DNA of 64,000 bases from Planctomycetota bacterium. GTDB taxonomy: Bacteria > Planctomycetota > UBA1135 > GCA-002686595. The notes below the pieces were generated by a model. It made no database searches. It was not told the origin of the DNA and saw only the letters and a list, made by a program, of their open reading frames with translations. Within the stretch, counting starts at the first letter, position 1, and each line of letters begins with the position of its first letter. The position numbers were made by a program, and so were the translations under genes. This document shows, piece by piece, positions 10,788-20,403 of this stretch. The stretch is taken from NCBI GenBank assembly GCA_028823345.1, contig JAPKBR010000010.1:1-64000 (forward strand). The letters run 5' to 3'.

Positions 10788-13145
10788 TCAGGGCTTCGAG
10801 GGCTCTTGACCCTCTTGGAGGGGCTCATGGAGGCCCAATTGCGCGTCCGGGGGCACCGCCAGTAGGAATCCGCCCACCTGAACATGGCCCTCTAGACTCC
10901 AGGCAAAGCCCCCTGGCATGGTGCGCAGGGCCTGCTGTCCGGGCCCTCGTAGGGGCTGGCGGGTCCCGGGTCGGGCTAATTCGAGCCTCCCGTTGATGAA
11001 GGCCGAGCCGTCCGAGGGGTCCAAATCGAAGGTCACATAGTCCAGCCAGAGCCAGGCGGGCATCAGGTCCCCGCGGCGATAATCCCCGCCCATGGGCCGG
11101 TAGGGCTTTTCCCAGGCGAAGGGTTCGGCGGCGGCCAAGACGGGGTAACTCTCCCGGATCAGGGTGCCGCGCTTCCAGGTATTGGTGGGGGCAGCCCCCC
11201 AGCCAGGCTGGAAATTGGCCTGGTAACTGTTGGTTTCATCCACCGTAGTCACCCGTTGAATGATCGCGTAGTCCGCTTGGATTTGATCGCTGGCGCACCA
11301 ATGGTGCAGGGTGATCCAGCCGTGATCATCCCCGGGCAGGACTTGGTAGTCAAAGCCCAAAAACCAGACCTCTTCCCCAAGATCGGGTCGCACGAAAATG
11401 CGCGGCCGGGGCAAAAAGTGATCCTGGCGATAGGTCCTGGGGTCCACGTTTTCATGGCGGGCAAACAGAGTACGCTCGTCGCTCCGGCCCGTGCGGCGTT
11501 TCATCAGGAGGACGGGCCCAATGTCCTCAAAGTCCTTTTGATTCCAGAACATTGCGTGCACTGCAAACTGACGGTTGATGACCTTCATCAAATCCAGGTG
11601 CCCGGGATTCGTCAGCACGGGCATGTGCACCACAAAATAATCCTGGCGCAAGAGCGCGCTTAGGTTTTTCCGCCGCTGAACATCATCCAGCAGGCTCCAG
11701 CCATCGATTTGGTGGGGGAGTTTCTCTAGCACGAGCCCAGGTCCCTCGCGTAGGAAACAGGCCCAGTGATAAGCACTTGCCACGCGCAGGTCAGGAACCT
11801 CGGGCATGTGGGCAGCGCGCGCATCTGCTTCGCTCTGGACCCAGGCCATGGCTTCCCAATAGCCCGAGAACTTGCGCGTGTTGCGGTCCAGTAGCTGGTT
11901 CAAGCCAAGCCCCGCGCCTAATGCCAAGACGCAGATCACAATCAAGGCCCGCCCTATCCCCAGTAGGGGTTGATTGCCGTGCCTCAGTTGCGTCAGGCGG
12001 TCCAAGCCCCAGCCGCCATAGGCCGCAAAGACAGGTAGCACCACCAGCAGCAAGCGTTGGTCCTTCCAGCCCTTGGTGGAAATCAAAACCACATAGAAAA
12101 GGGCCGCGATCAGGGGTAAGAGGCTGATGCGTAAACGGCTCCTAAACCCGACCCAAACCCCCACCAACGTGCAAACAGCAAAGGGCAGCACAAGCCAGGC
12201 TTGCACCGAGGTGGCATACCAATGCCAGGGGTAGCGCCCGCGGATTTGCTCGCCCAGGACCGCTTGGGTCTGCTCTCCCATCTGACTGTTGAGGGAATAA
12301 AGCGCTGCGCCGATTTCTTGCAGCCAACGCCCAACCGGAGGAACGATTTCTGCTAGCCAGCCCCCTGGAACCCAAAATAGCTTGCCCGCAAGGGGACCGA
12401 AGTTGGCCCCCATGTAGAGGAAAAGAGAGTGCCCTGGACTGCCATAGGTGGCCCAGTCCAGAAGTACTTGGAAGACAAAGCAGCACGCTAGGCCACCAAG
12501 GAAAGCAAACAGGTGTCGTCGTCCGCGCCAGCGTTCCGCCAGCATTAACGCCAGGAACATGGGGGCCACCGCAGCGATCGCTTTGTAAGCAACAATCACC
12601 CCAAGCCCCATCCAGATTCCAGCGCGCCAGCCGGATTTTTGATCGCGCACTCCCGCTAGATGCACCAGACCAAGAGAAATGCAAAGGGCTGCTCCTAAAT
12701 CCGTCAGGGGCGAAACCGTGTACTGCAAGAAAACCGGATTGAGGGCCATCATCCAACCCGCCCACCAGCCCGCCCGTGGACCTCCCAACCGTCGGCCCAG
12801 GTTCATTGCCGCCAGCACAACCCACAATCCGATGCCCATTTGGAACAGGCGTAAGATCCAAAACAAGGGCCGCTGGTCCTCGATCCCCAGCCGGTCCGCC
12901 AACCAGATGGGGGGAGTCAAGAGCAGGGGGAAGAACGCCGAGCGAATTCCCATGCTGTCGATGACATCGTGTCCGCGCACCAAAGCCTGGGCGTTCTCCA
13001 CGTACTCGATGGAGTCGGCCGTTTGGTACCCATCCAGGATGTCCCAGGAGAGCCCCTGCAAACCCAGGGTGCTCAGGAGCAACAGCCAGAGCATAAGGCC
13101 CCTTGCGCGATCAGGCTTGGGGGGCGGATGGGGGGGGGAGGGCAT
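10788..13145 (-). CDS. Polytopic membrane glycosyltransferase (PMT/ArnT-like, GT-C fold)
   Basis: A 785-residue protein with roughly ten to twelve hydrophobic segments in the first 430 residues and a large soluble C-terminal domain. The first extracytoplasmic loop contains DGYQTADSIEYVENAQALV, with acidic residues at the usual GT-C catalytic position, and NPVFLQYTVSPLTDLG resembles the second conserved loop of the PMT_2/GT39/GT83 group. Such enzymes transfer sugars from polyprenyl-phosphate donors to proteins or lipids at the periplasmic face. The C-terminal part is likely periplasmic. A TAGAGT box lies 13 bases upstream of the ATG without a Shine-Dalgarno sequence. Acceptor and donor are unknown. 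Confidence 0.75.
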   Translation of the reverse strand: MPSPPHPPPKPDRARGLMLWLLLLSTLGLQGLSWDILDGYQTADSIEYVENAQALVRGHDVIDSMGIRSAFFPLLLTPPIWLADRLGIEDQRPLFWILRLFQMGIGLWVVLAAMNLGRRLGGPRAGWWAGWMMALNPVFLQYTVSPLTDLGAALCISLGLVHLAGVRDQKSGWRAGIWMGLGVIVAYKAIAAVAPMFLALMLAERWRGRRHLFAFLGGLACCFVFQVLLDWATYGSPGHSLFLYMGANFGPLAGKLFWVPGGWLAEIVPPVGRWLQEIGAALYSLNSQMGEQTQAVLGEQIRGRYPWHWYATSVQAWLVLPFAVCTLVGVWVGFRSRLRISLLPLIAALFYVVLISTKGWKDQRLLLVVLPVFAAYGGWGLDRLTQLRHGNQPLLGIGRALIVICVLALGAGLGLNQLLDRNTRKFSGYWEAMAWVQSEADARAAHMPEVPDLRVASAYHWACFLREGPGLVLEKLPHQIDGWSLLDDVQRRKNLSALLRQDYFVVHMPVLTNPGHLDLMKVINRQFAVHAMFWNQKDFEDIGPVLLMKRRTGRSDERTLFARHENVDPRTYRQDHFLPRPRIFVRPDLGEEVWFLGFDYQVLPGDDHGWITLHHWCASDQIQADYAIIQRVTTVDETNSYQANFQPGWGAAPTNTWKRGTLIRESYPVLAAAEPFAWEKPYRPMGGDYRRGDLMPAWLWLDYVTFDLDPSDGSAFINGRLELARPGTRQPLRGPGQQALRTMPGGFAWSLEGHVQVGGFLLAVPPDAQLGLHEPLQEGQEPSKP

Positions 13146-13441
13146 GGTGAGCAGTCAACTCTAGCCTTCTGGATTGCGTGGGAGAACCGCCCCCCCAAAT
13201 TCCGGTCCTGGAAGCATATCTGCCCCCTCGCGCCTTTTTTCTTTGACTCCGCCTGCTGGGTTTCCGAATCTCGTACTCGTCAAGGTCAACCGCACACGTG
13301 GGCCTTGGCGCAACCACTTTCATTTTTGGGCTTCGGAGCCGGGGGCAACGCGCAGGCACGCGTCGCCTCGGACTTCGGAACCCATCATCACACAGAGCAA
13401 CAATTAAGAGGGGGACCCGGCACCGCCGGGTAAGGGTAGGA

Positions 13442-14083
13442 ATGGGAAAGATCGAGAAGCTGGTCGTTTTAAGCGTACTTTTGGTGATCGTCGGCATTTT
13501 GGGGGCAGCGCAAGTTTGGGCTCCCGAGGAAGCGGTTCTTGCGGCGGAAGTGGACCCGCTAGTGGAGGGGGTGACCCTTGAATTGGTCGGGATGCCCGAG
13601 ATGTCCGAGATGGACCTCACTACGGACCCAACCCCCTTCGTGGCCCCCGGTGATGCCACTCCGGCCATCGGCGAGCTTGAGGTCCCCGAGGTCTCCGAGA
13701 GTCCCCTGGGCGACCTGATCACGCGGCAAGGCCTGGAGGCTTCCCACGATCCGGGCTTGATGCTTTATCAGGTCCAGGCCGGCGACACCTTTGAGTCCAT
13801 CGCCGCTTGCTACTACGGCGAAGCATCCCGTGCCATCATCGTGCGCAGCGAAAACGAAGGCCTCGAAGCACCGGTCGCCGGGAATCAAATCTGGGTCGCC
13901 GTAGAAGATGACGGAACCCTCCCTGGCCGCATGTACACCGTCGTCGAAGGGGACAACCTCTGGGACATCGCCCACAAGGCATATGGCAAGGGCTGGCTTC
14001 ACGAACAGATCCGCGCAGCAAACCAAGACGCGCTGGGTGAATCGAACCGCTTGAGCGTTGGGATGAAATTGCGCTTGCCTTGA
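13442..14083 (+). CDS. LysM-domain membrane-anchored protein (two LysM repeats)
   Basis: I use the ATG at 13442 (after TAAGGGTAGGA), giving 213 residues; the ORF-track extension upstream is not supported. An N-terminal membrane segment (LVVLSVLLVIVGILGAA) is followed by an acidic Pro/Glu linker and two LysM motifs: YQVQAGDTFESIAACYYG and YTVVEGDNLWDIAHKAYG. LysM modules bind N-acetylglucosamine polymers such as peptidoglycan, so the protein probably attaches to the wall from the inner membrane. No hydrolase domain is present. It is divergent from the glycosyltransferase. Confidence 0.85.
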   Translation: MGKIEKLVVLSVLLVIVGILGAAQVWAPEEAVLAAEVDPLVEGVTLELVGMPEMSEMDLTTDPTPFVAPGDATPAIGELEVPEVSESPLGDLITRQGLEASHDPGLMLYQVQAGDTFESIAACYYGEASRAIIVRSENEGLEAPVAGNQIWVAVEDDGTLPGRMYTVVEGDNLWDIAHKAYGKGWLHEQIRAANQDALGESNRLSVGMKLRLP

Positions 14084-14308
14084 GGGCGAGGGCTTTCAAG
14101 TGGAAGCTCGGATGCGCGAATGGCTGCGCAGTGTTACTCCGCCACACCACGCCCTGTTGAAACCCTAGTGACTTGGGTGAAGTCCAGCGAGATCGGGCTG
14201 CACCAGGCTGGTACCTGCGCGTCCGCGGCAGATTCCACCAGCCGTGTACGCAATACAGTACGATGAGTCCCTCCACCTGATACTTGCCACCTGCTGGCCC
14301 AATAACTG

Positions 14309-14557
14309 ATGAAACTGATAATCCGCAATCTCGATCGCAGCACAACCGAAGAAGACCTAAAGGCTCTTTTTCAAAAGTATGGCACCGTACAGTCCTGTGA
14401 TCTGGTGTCAGACAAAACCAGCGGTGAATCCAAGGGCTTTGCTTTCGCGGTCATGTCGAATCCTGGAGAAGCCAAGGCGGCAATGAAGAGCTTGAACAGC
14501 ACTTCTGTGGACGGGAGCAAGATTCGGGTCAAGAAGGCTGTAGCCAAGGCAAAGTGA
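14309..14557 (+). CDS. Small RRM-type RNA-binding protein
   Basis: An 82-residue single RNA-recognition motif. RNP2 appears as LIIRNL and RNP1 as KGFAFAVM, with the usual beta-alpha-beta-beta-alpha-beta spacing and a short basic tail (KKAVAKAK). Such proteins bind single-stranded RNA and in cyanobacteria are often cold-responsive. The gene stands alone with gaps on both sides: the upstream 225 bases and downstream 186 bases contain no recognisable gene. Its base composition looks slightly lower in GC than neighbouring genes, by eye only. There is no strong Shine-Dalgarno sequence before the ATG. Confidence 0.9.
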   Translation: MKLIIRNLDRSTTEEDLKALFQKYGTVQSCDLVSDKTSGESKGFAFAVMSNPGEAKAAMKSLNSTSVDGSKIRVKKAVAKAK

Positions 14558-14743
14558 GCCGACCAGCTGTCACGGCGGCGTAAGGGCACACCTCATCTTC
14601 GTGCTGGCGAGGCCTGCGGGAGTACGGTGAGGCAAGTACGGTAGGGACGGGATGATCATCTCCCACCAGACCAACGCTGGAGTGAACACTCCATGCTAGG
14701 TGACAAGATGACGCGAGGGCCTGGCGCTCATGCCCCGGCCTCC

Positions 14744-16156
14744 TCACCTCAGCCCATACCGATCCAGCTTTTTGTACAAGTGACTTCGCTGCATGCCGAG
14801 TTCCTCGGCTGTGCGTTTGATGTTGCCCTCGTTGCGTTCGAGGCGCAGTCGGATGAAGAGGGTTTCGGCTTGGATCTTGAACTCCTCGAAGGTGGGGGCT
14901 TCGAAGGGGTCTTGGCCGGAGGTGCTGGTGGCTTGGCCCGGAGTGGCGAGGCCTGGGCCGTTGGCCAGGATTTGTTCGATGTCGGCGGGCTCGATAGTGG
15001 TGCCGTCGGAAAAGATCGCGGCGCCTTCCATGAGGTTGCGCAGTTGGCGCACGTTGCCGGGATAGCCCTGGGCCAAGAGCAGGGTTTGGGCATCAGGGGA
15101 TAGGACGAGGCTGGGTAGTCCTGTACGTTCGGCGCTCTTGGCCAAAAAGTGGGCTGCCAGTAAGGGGATGTCCTCTTTGCGTTCGCGCAGGGCGGGGATG
15201 CGTAAGGGAACCACATTCAGGCGGTAGAAGAGGTCCATGCGGAATGAGCCGGCTTCCACTTCTGCGGCCAAGTCCGCGTTTGTGGCAGCCAAGACACGGA
15301 TGTTCACAGTCCGGCCTGTGCTCGATCCAAGGCGCACGACTTCGTGGGATTCGAGCGCCCGCAAAACCTTGGATTGGGCTTCGGCGGGCATGTCGCCGAT
15401 CTCGTCAAGAAACAGGGTGCCTCCCTCGGCGGCTTCGAAGTGTCCGATGTGGCGCTCGTTGGCCCCCGTGAATGAGCCCTTTTCATGTCCAAACAATTGG
15501 GACTCGATCAGTTCGGCGGGGATCGCGGCGCAGTTGACGGCGATGAAGGGGGCGGCGGCCCGCGGAGACTGGGCGTGCAGATTCCGAGCGACTACTTCCT
15601 TGCCCACGCCGTTTTCCCCGGTGATCAGCACCGCTGCATCGCTCAAGGCCACTTGTTTGAGCTGCTTGCGCAGGCGTTCAATCGCTTGGCTTTGGCCCAC
15701 AAGTTCCCAGTTCTGAACGAGCTTGTGGCGCAGCTGCCGGTTTTCCTGGGTTAACTCACCCTGGCGCAAGGTCGCCCGGATCGTGGCCCGCAAGCGGTTG
15801 TCCTCTAGGGGTTTTTCGAGGAAGTTCGCCGCTCCTTTTTGCATGGCGGCGACGGCGACTTCCACGTCTCCGTGGCCGCTGATTACGATGACCGGGGGAG
15901 GACTCTCCAGGGACGAGATCTTTTCAAGCAAGCCCATCCCATCGAGGCGCGGCATCTTGAGATCAGACAGCACCAGCGCAGCGGGCTTAGCATCCTCGAT
16001 GCCCTTCTGCAGCCGCATCCAGGCCTCTTCGCCATCTTTAGCGGTCCAGACTTCGAAACCTTCATAGGAAAGGGACATCTCAAGCGCCAAGCGCACATCC
16101 GCATCATCGTCCGCCACCAAGATCACGGTGCGTCCCTTTGATTTGTTATCAGCCAT
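14744..16156 (-). CDS. NtrC-family sigma-54-dependent response regulator
   Basis: A 470-residue regulator with three domains. The receiver (about 10-125) has DDD at the acidic pocket and LVLSDLKMPRLDG with the phospho-acceptor Asp. The AAA+ domain (about 145-390) has Walker A GENGVGKE, the sigma-54 contact loop as GSFTGA (GAFTGA variant) and Walker B GGTLFLDEIGDM. The C-terminal Fis-type helix-turn-helix is NIKRTAEELGMQRSHLYKKL. It should activate sigma-54 promoters after phosphorylation. No histidine kinase is next to it, so it is an orphan in this window. The gap upstream may hold its promoter. Confidence 0.93.
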   Translation of the reverse strand: MADNKSKGRTVILVADDDADVRLALEMSLSYEGFEVWTAKDGEEAWMRLQKGIEDAKPAALVLSDLKMPRLDGMGLLEKISSLESPPPVIVISGHGDVEVAVAAMQKGAANFLEKPLEDNRLRATIRATLRQGELTQENRQLRHKLVQNWELVGQSQAIERLRKQLKQVALSDAAVLITGENGVGKEVVARNLHAQSPRAAAPFIAVNCAAIPAELIESQLFGHEKGSFTGANERHIGHFEAAEGGTLFLDEIGDMPAEAQSKVLRALESHEVVRLGSSTGRTVNIRVLAATNADLAAEVEAGSFRMDLFYRLNVVPLRIPALRERKEDIPLLAAHFLAKSAERTGLPSLVLSPDAQTLLLAQGYPGNVRQLRNLMEGAAIFSDGTTIEPADIEQILANGPGLATPGQATSTSGQDPFEAPTFEEFKIQAETLFIRLRLERNEGNIKRTAEELGMQRSHLYKKLDRYGLR

Positions 16157-16610
16157 CGGTTTTGTCTTCGTTCTTCCAGATCAACGTGTCCAGAGATGTT
16201 GGACGAGCTTAGCAGGCAGTTGGGCGGGCTTGAGGCATGCGGTTGGCGCGATTCCATCAGGAGGCGCATAGCAGATTCTTTTAGGGCCCTGGTCCCGGTG
16301 GGGGGCCGTCATTCCGATGCCCTGGAGGGAGGAAGCGGGGACGACTTGACTGCCCGGTCTGCAGCATGAAGCGCCTGCGATCTGCTTTCTCTGGCGAGAG
16401 GGGAGCAAGTCTGGGGTGGGCAGATCCATAGCTTCGGGTGAGCAGCAGGAGTCCCGGCCCGACGGATGTAGACACGGTGCGAAGCCTTGACCAGAACCCT
16501 TTGCGGACTGCAGTGGTTGCTCGACATGGATTTCTGGCTGGGCATGGAACTTATGGTTCAGCAGATCGAGTAGGCTCCCGGGCGCGGCCTGTATTTGCCG
16601 CCCCGAGACC
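16157..16610. other. 454-bp intergenic region, no gene recognised
   Basis: This lies between the divergent response regulator and anmK. The minus-strand ORF at 16181-16684 runs into the anmK coding start, is Pro/Cys/Ser-rich and resembles no protein family, so I treat it as spurious. Promoters of both flanking genes are presumably here, but I cannot place them. Confidence 0.5.
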
Positions 16611-17816
16611 ATGGACCTTGCCACCCTGCACCAGCGATTGTTCTCCGAGGAGGGTCTCGTGTGTGCCGGGATCCTGTCGGGCACTTCGGCGGATGGGGTC
16701 GATGTTGGGCTGGTGCGATTTATCCGCGAAGCAAACGGTGACTGGCAACGTCCGCAGCTACTGGCATTTGAAACTCTTGGCTTCGAGCACGATCTCGGTC
16801 AGCGCCTCAACGGGGTCTTGGGGGGAGGGGCTTGCGGTTTGCGCGAGACGGCACTTTTGCATCGTGACTTGGGCTTGGCTTTTGGTGCAGCGCTCACATC
16901 CGTGCGCGAACAAGCGAACCTGTCTGTGGACTTGATTGCCAGTCATGGCCAGACCCTTTGGCATCACGATGGGGTCGAGCCCTCCGGTCCTGCCAGTTTG
17001 CAACTGGGAGATCCCGCGCGCATCGCCGCTGTGACCGGCTGCTCCGTGGTGGCGGACTTTCGCGCCGGGGACTTGGCTGCGGGAGGAGAGGGCGCGCCCT
17101 TGAGCGCCTACGGGGACGAGTTGGTTTTTGGTCGTGCAGCGAGGCCTCTTTGTGTCCTGAACCTTGGGGGCATTGCGAATCTGACTTGGCTGGGGCATGG
17201 GGGAGAGGTTTCGGCCTTTGACACAGGACCCGCTGGTGCTTTGCTGGATGGACTCGCGCTGCGGCTGCTGAATCAACCATTTGACTTGGGAGGAAAGTGC
17301 GCGCAAAAAGGCACCCCGGACGAGGTCCTCGTTGCGCTCTTCCTCGATCATCCCTTCATCGGATCACCGCCCCCTTGCAGCACGGGCCGGGATTCGTTTG
17401 GTGCCGAATGGTTGGCTGGGCTGGCCGGGGCCTTGCCCGAAAGGTGCAACCCGAGCGATGTGCTCGCCAGCGCTGCAGTGGCTGTGGCCCGGCATGTGGC
17501 GGGAGGGCTCGTACATTTGTCGGAAAAGCCCCGGACGATTCTGGTGGCTGGCGGCGGGGTGCATCATGGACCCTTGATGGAAGCGCTGGCAGCAGAATGC
17601 GAAATGCCAGTGACCACCACGGACGAACTGGGCGTGCCTCCCGACGCCCGCGAGGCCATGGTCTTCGCAGCCCTTGGGGCGCGCTTTGTGGCCGGGGAGG
17701 CCGTGACGAGGCCCGGGGTGACCGGGGCCAAAGAGGGCATGGTGCTTGGGAACTGGACACCGGCCCCGGTCCTGGCCTCTTTCAGTGGTCAAATCGGGGT
17801 ATCCCCTCCTCGATGA
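16611..17816 (+). CDS. anmK: Anhydro-N-acetylmuramic acid kinase
   Basis: A 401-residue ASKHA-fold kinase that opens and phosphorylates 1,6-anhydro-MurNAc during peptidoglycan recycling. Signatures are CAGILSGTSADGVDVGLV near the N-terminus, SHGQTLWHHDG, QLGDPARIAAVTG, VLNLGGIANLTW, FDTGPAGALLDGL and the C-terminal LVAGGGVHHGPLM. Length is slightly above the usual 370, owing to a C-terminal extension after RFVAGEAVTRPG. No murQ or other recycling gene is adjacent, so the gene is solitary. The product would feed MurNAc-6-phosphate metabolism and it supports a peptidoglycan-containing cell. Confidence 0.93.
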   Translation: MDLATLHQRLFSEEGLVCAGILSGTSADGVDVGLVRFIREANGDWQRPQLLAFETLGFEHDLGQRLNGVLGGGACGLRETALLHRDLGLAFGAALTSVREQANLSVDLIASHGQTLWHHDGVEPSGPASLQLGDPARIAAVTGCSVVADFRAGDLAAGGEGAPLSAYGDELVFGRAARPLCVLNLGGIANLTWLGHGGEVSAFDTGPAGALLDGLALRLLNQPFDLGGKCAQKGTPDEVLVALFLDHPFIGSPPPCSTGRDSFGAEWLAGLAGALPERCNPSDVLASAAVAVARHVAGGLVHLSEKPRTILVAGGGVHHGPLMEALAAECEMPVTTTDELGVPPDAREAMVFAALGARFVAGEAVTRPGVTGAKEGMVLGNWTPAPVLASFSGQIGVSPPR

Positions 17817-17988
17817 CTCCTGGAATCCGCAACCTGTCCCCACTCATCGCCCCTCTGGCCCCCCAGGGCCCCCTAGCCCGGGTTTCAACACTCAATGGGC
17901 CGAGTACTTGGGAGATCCCAGTAGCCATCCCAGCCCAGGGCGGTAGGGGGAGCAGCGGGTCTCCCGAGCCATCATTGTCCCTCCGGAC

Positions 17989-18016
17989 TTGACCTCTGGG
18001 GCCCTCCCGCTATGAT
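17989..18016 (+). promoter_or_regulatory. Sigma-70-type promoter of the HEAT-repeat gene
   Basis: TTGACC (17989-17994), a 16-base spacer and TATGAT (18011-18016) closely match the -35/-10 consensus. Predicted start near 18023 gives a leader of about 125 bases before the ATG at 18149. The rest of the 332-base gap after anmK shows nothing else. Confidence 0.65.
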
Positions 18017-18148
18017 TCCGCATCCCACGGAACCGGGACCGACCCGTCTTTGACGAGCGAACCCGGCCTTATCCCCAGCGCACGAGCCCCTCGGCTCCGC
18101 GCTTCCCACCCCCCCAATACGGACCTCGAAAAGAGGACTCGAAACATC

Positions 18149-20215
18149 ATGACCAAGTCGCGCCGGACTTTGGGCCTCTGCCTTGCCCTTGCAGCCCTCG
18201 CCACTCCCTTGTTCTCCCAGGCCACGGGAGACCTTTACTCCGAAGGGGTGGACCTCCTCGCCCGCGGTCGTAAGACCGAGGCCCTGGCGAAGTTCCAGGC
18301 GATCCTTGCTGCGGACCTCAGCAACGAGGCTGCCTACGAGTTGTGGAAAGAAGCGGATCACCAAGTCTTCCTCGACCTAATCGTTGAGGGCGGCGAATAC
18401 CGCTTGGTTGCAGAGCGCCTCTTGGCCCGAGCCAAGCTGGGTCGCAGCGAGCACCGCAACGACACGGACGCTGTGCGCGCCCTGGTCTTGGAGATGCTGG
18501 ACGAGGCTGATGCCTTGGCCCGTCGCAAAATCGTGACTCAACTCTCCAGCGAGCACGGACCCTATGCGGCTCCCGCCCTGGTGCCTTTCCTCGGTAACGA
18601 AGGAGACGGCGACCGTCGCGTGCTGGCTATGGCGACTCTGATCGAGCTCGGTGGTGATGTGATCTGGCCCTTGGTTGCAGCGCTTGGCTCCGACCACGCT
18701 TACCAGCGCCGGAACGTGGCGATTTGCCTGGGCCGCATTGGTGACCCGCGAGCTGCGGGCGCCCTGGAAGCTGTGGCAGCTTTGGACGGTGACAACGCTG
18801 TGGTCAAGGCCGCCAAGAGCGCTGCTGCTGCCTGCGGTTCCACCGGCAACGGTGTGAGCTTGCTGCTTGCTGATGGCGAGGGTTACTACACCCGCAACTC
18901 CAGCCACATCCGTCCTTTCGAGGACCAGAACGTGACCTGGAGCTGGAACGGATCCCTGACCCCCGTCACGGTCTCGGTTAGCTTGTTCAATGACCAAATG
19001 GCTCTGGGCGCTTACTTCAGGGCTTTGGACCTGGACGGGTCCAACGGCGACGCCCAAGCGGGAATCGCTCGGGCCTGCGCTTCGATGGTGGCCAAAGCTG
19101 GTCGCTCCGATGATCTGGCTGACGCTGGTATTGGCGCGCAGTTGGCCCTTTCCGCTGCAGGCATCTCCGCCATTGACACCGCTTTGCTGTGGACCGTCAA
19201 GACTGACGACGCCTCCGCAGGTTCGGTGCTTTGTCAGACTCTCGGCAACATGGCCGGCGCTCCCACATCGGCCTTGATGTCCGCCGTGGCTGCAGGCGAT
19301 CCTACTCTTCGCGGAGAAGGCGCTTTGGCCTTGGCCAGCATTGCAACCCGCAGTGGTACCTCCGCTGGCGGAGCAACCGTGGCCGCCCTAGGCGAAGCAG
19401 CTGGTCGTGAGGTGATGCACATCGCCGCGGTCATCGACGGCAACATGGATCGCGCGGGCAAGGCCCTTGCAGGTCTGTCTTCCCAAGGCGTGATGGTTAG
19501 CCATCGCGGCTCTGGTGTCGAAGGCGTTGTCCTCCTGCGCCGCATGCCCACGGTTGACCTGATTCTGATCGGCGACCGTGTGTCTGGTTTGACCACCGAC
19601 CAGGTTCTGGCCGACATCGCCAACCACGAAAGCCTCGCCGGCACCCCGGTGTTCCTGCTTTCGAGCGACGAAGACTTCAGCGACGCCTACTCGGACCGAG
19701 TGGCGGGCGTGATTTCAGATGCGTCTGATCTTTCCGGTCTGGAAGAAACATTGAGCTCTGGGTTTGAAGGCACCCGTGCCCGCGCCGATAACCTCGGCCA
19801 GCGCGCTGCCTCCGCCATCGGTGCTTTGGCCCTCGCGGGTCACACGGATTGCTCGGCCACTGCCGACGCCCTGGCTTCGACCTTGGCCCACCGCGCCGAA
19901 GCGGTGACCCGTCCCGCCATGGGAGCCCTTGCCCACTGCGGATCTTGGGATCACATCGAGGCCCTGATGGGCGTGCTGAGCGACTCCGACCGTTCCGATG
20001 GCGAGCGCAGTGATGCGGCTTTGGCCATTGGCCCGATCCTGGCGCGCTCCGGCGCGGCAGAGGGTGTGGTTGGTCCCCTGGCGGCGATTGCTGCCGACGG
20101 TGACGAGGCCACGGAGGTTCGCATGGCTGCAGCTCAGGCCCTTGGCATGGCCAAGACTGGCGGCGGCGGCCGGACCCAAGCTCTGGGCGCTCTGCGCGGC
20201 AGTGTCAGCCAGTAA
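18149..20215 (+). CDS. Secreted HEAT-repeat protein with a degenerate receiver-like domain
   Basis: I use the ATG at 18149, after AAAAGAGGA, giving 688 residues; the upstream ORF-track extension lies in the leader. A signal peptide (LGLCLALAALATPLFSQA) is followed by a TPR-like segment (EGVDLLARGRKTEALAKFQAIL), HEAT repeats, and later more HEAT repeats. Between them, about residues 440-560, a module resembles a response-regulator receiver: TVDLILIGD, then TPVFLLSS, then DRVAGVISDASDLSGLEETL. The phospho-Asp position reads Gly and the conserved Lys reads Asp, so phosphorylation is unlikely. With a signal peptide, the whole would act outside the cytoplasm as a scaffold. No known family covers this architecture in my knowledge. 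Confidence 0.8.
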   Translation: MTKSRRTLGLCLALAALATPLFSQATGDLYSEGVDLLARGRKTEALAKFQAILAADLSNEAAYELWKEADHQVFLDLIVEGGEYRLVAERLLARAKLGRSEHRNDTDAVRALVLEMLDEADALARRKIVTQLSSEHGPYAAPALVPFLGNEGDGDRRVLAMATLIELGGDVIWPLVAALGSDHAYQRRNVAICLGRIGDPRAAGALEAVAALDGDNAVVKAAKSAAAACGSTGNGVSLLLADGEGYYTRNSSHIRPFEDQNVTWSWNGSLTPVTVSVSLFNDQMALGAYFRALDLDGSNGDAQAGIARACASMVAKAGRSDDLADAGIGAQLALSAAGISAIDTALLWTVKTDDASAGSVLCQTLGNMAGAPTSALMSAVAAGDPTLRGEGALALASIATRSGTSAGGATVAALGEAAGREVMHIAAVIDGNMDRAGKALAGLSSQGVMVSHRGSGVEGVVLLRRMPTVDLILIGDRVSGLTTDQVLADIANHESLAGTPVFLLSSDEDFSDAYSDRVAGVISDASDLSGLEETLSSGFEGTRARADNLGQRAASAIGALALAGHTDCSATADALASTLAHRAEAVTRPAMGALAHCGSWDHIEALMGVLSDSDRSDGERSDAALAIGPILARSGAAEGVVGPLAAIAADGDEATEVRMAAAQALGMAKTGGGGRTQALGALRGSVSQ

Positions 20216-20260
20216 GGGCATTTAAGTGAACCACGATCAAGTCTCAAGAGCTTAGGTCAA

Positions 20261-20335
20261 GCCAGAGTAGCTCAGTGGTAGAGCATCGCATTCGTAATGC
20301 GACGGTCGTCGGTTCAAGTCCGATCTCTGGCTCCA
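20261..20335 (+). tRNA. tRNA-Thr (anticodon CGU)
   Basis: A 75-nt cloverleaf: acceptor GCCAGAG/CTCTGGC, D-arm GCTC...GAGC, anticodon stem TCGCA/TGCGA with loop TTCGTAA (anticodon CGU, reading ACG), variable loop CGGTC, T-arm GTCGG-TTCAAGT-CCGAT, then discriminator T and an encoded CCA. All stems pair. Confidence 0.97.
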
Positions 20336-20342
20336 TTATTTG

Positions 20343-20380
20343 CAGGCGCACCCTCTTTCAGGGGGTGCGCCTGTTTTATT
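20343..20380 (+). terminator. Rho-independent terminator after tRNA-Thr
   Basis: CAGGCGCACCC pairs perfectly with GGGTGCGCCTG (11 bp) around a short loop and is followed at once by TTTTATT. It starts 8 bases after the tRNA CCA end. Confidence 0.92.
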
Positions 20381-20403
20381 GGTGAGCCTGCTAGACTGGG
20401 CGC

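Noticed and set aside
16181-16684. 167-aa minus-strand ORF upstream of anmK
   Set aside because: Pro/Cys/Ser-rich, overlaps the anmK start region and resembles no known protein.
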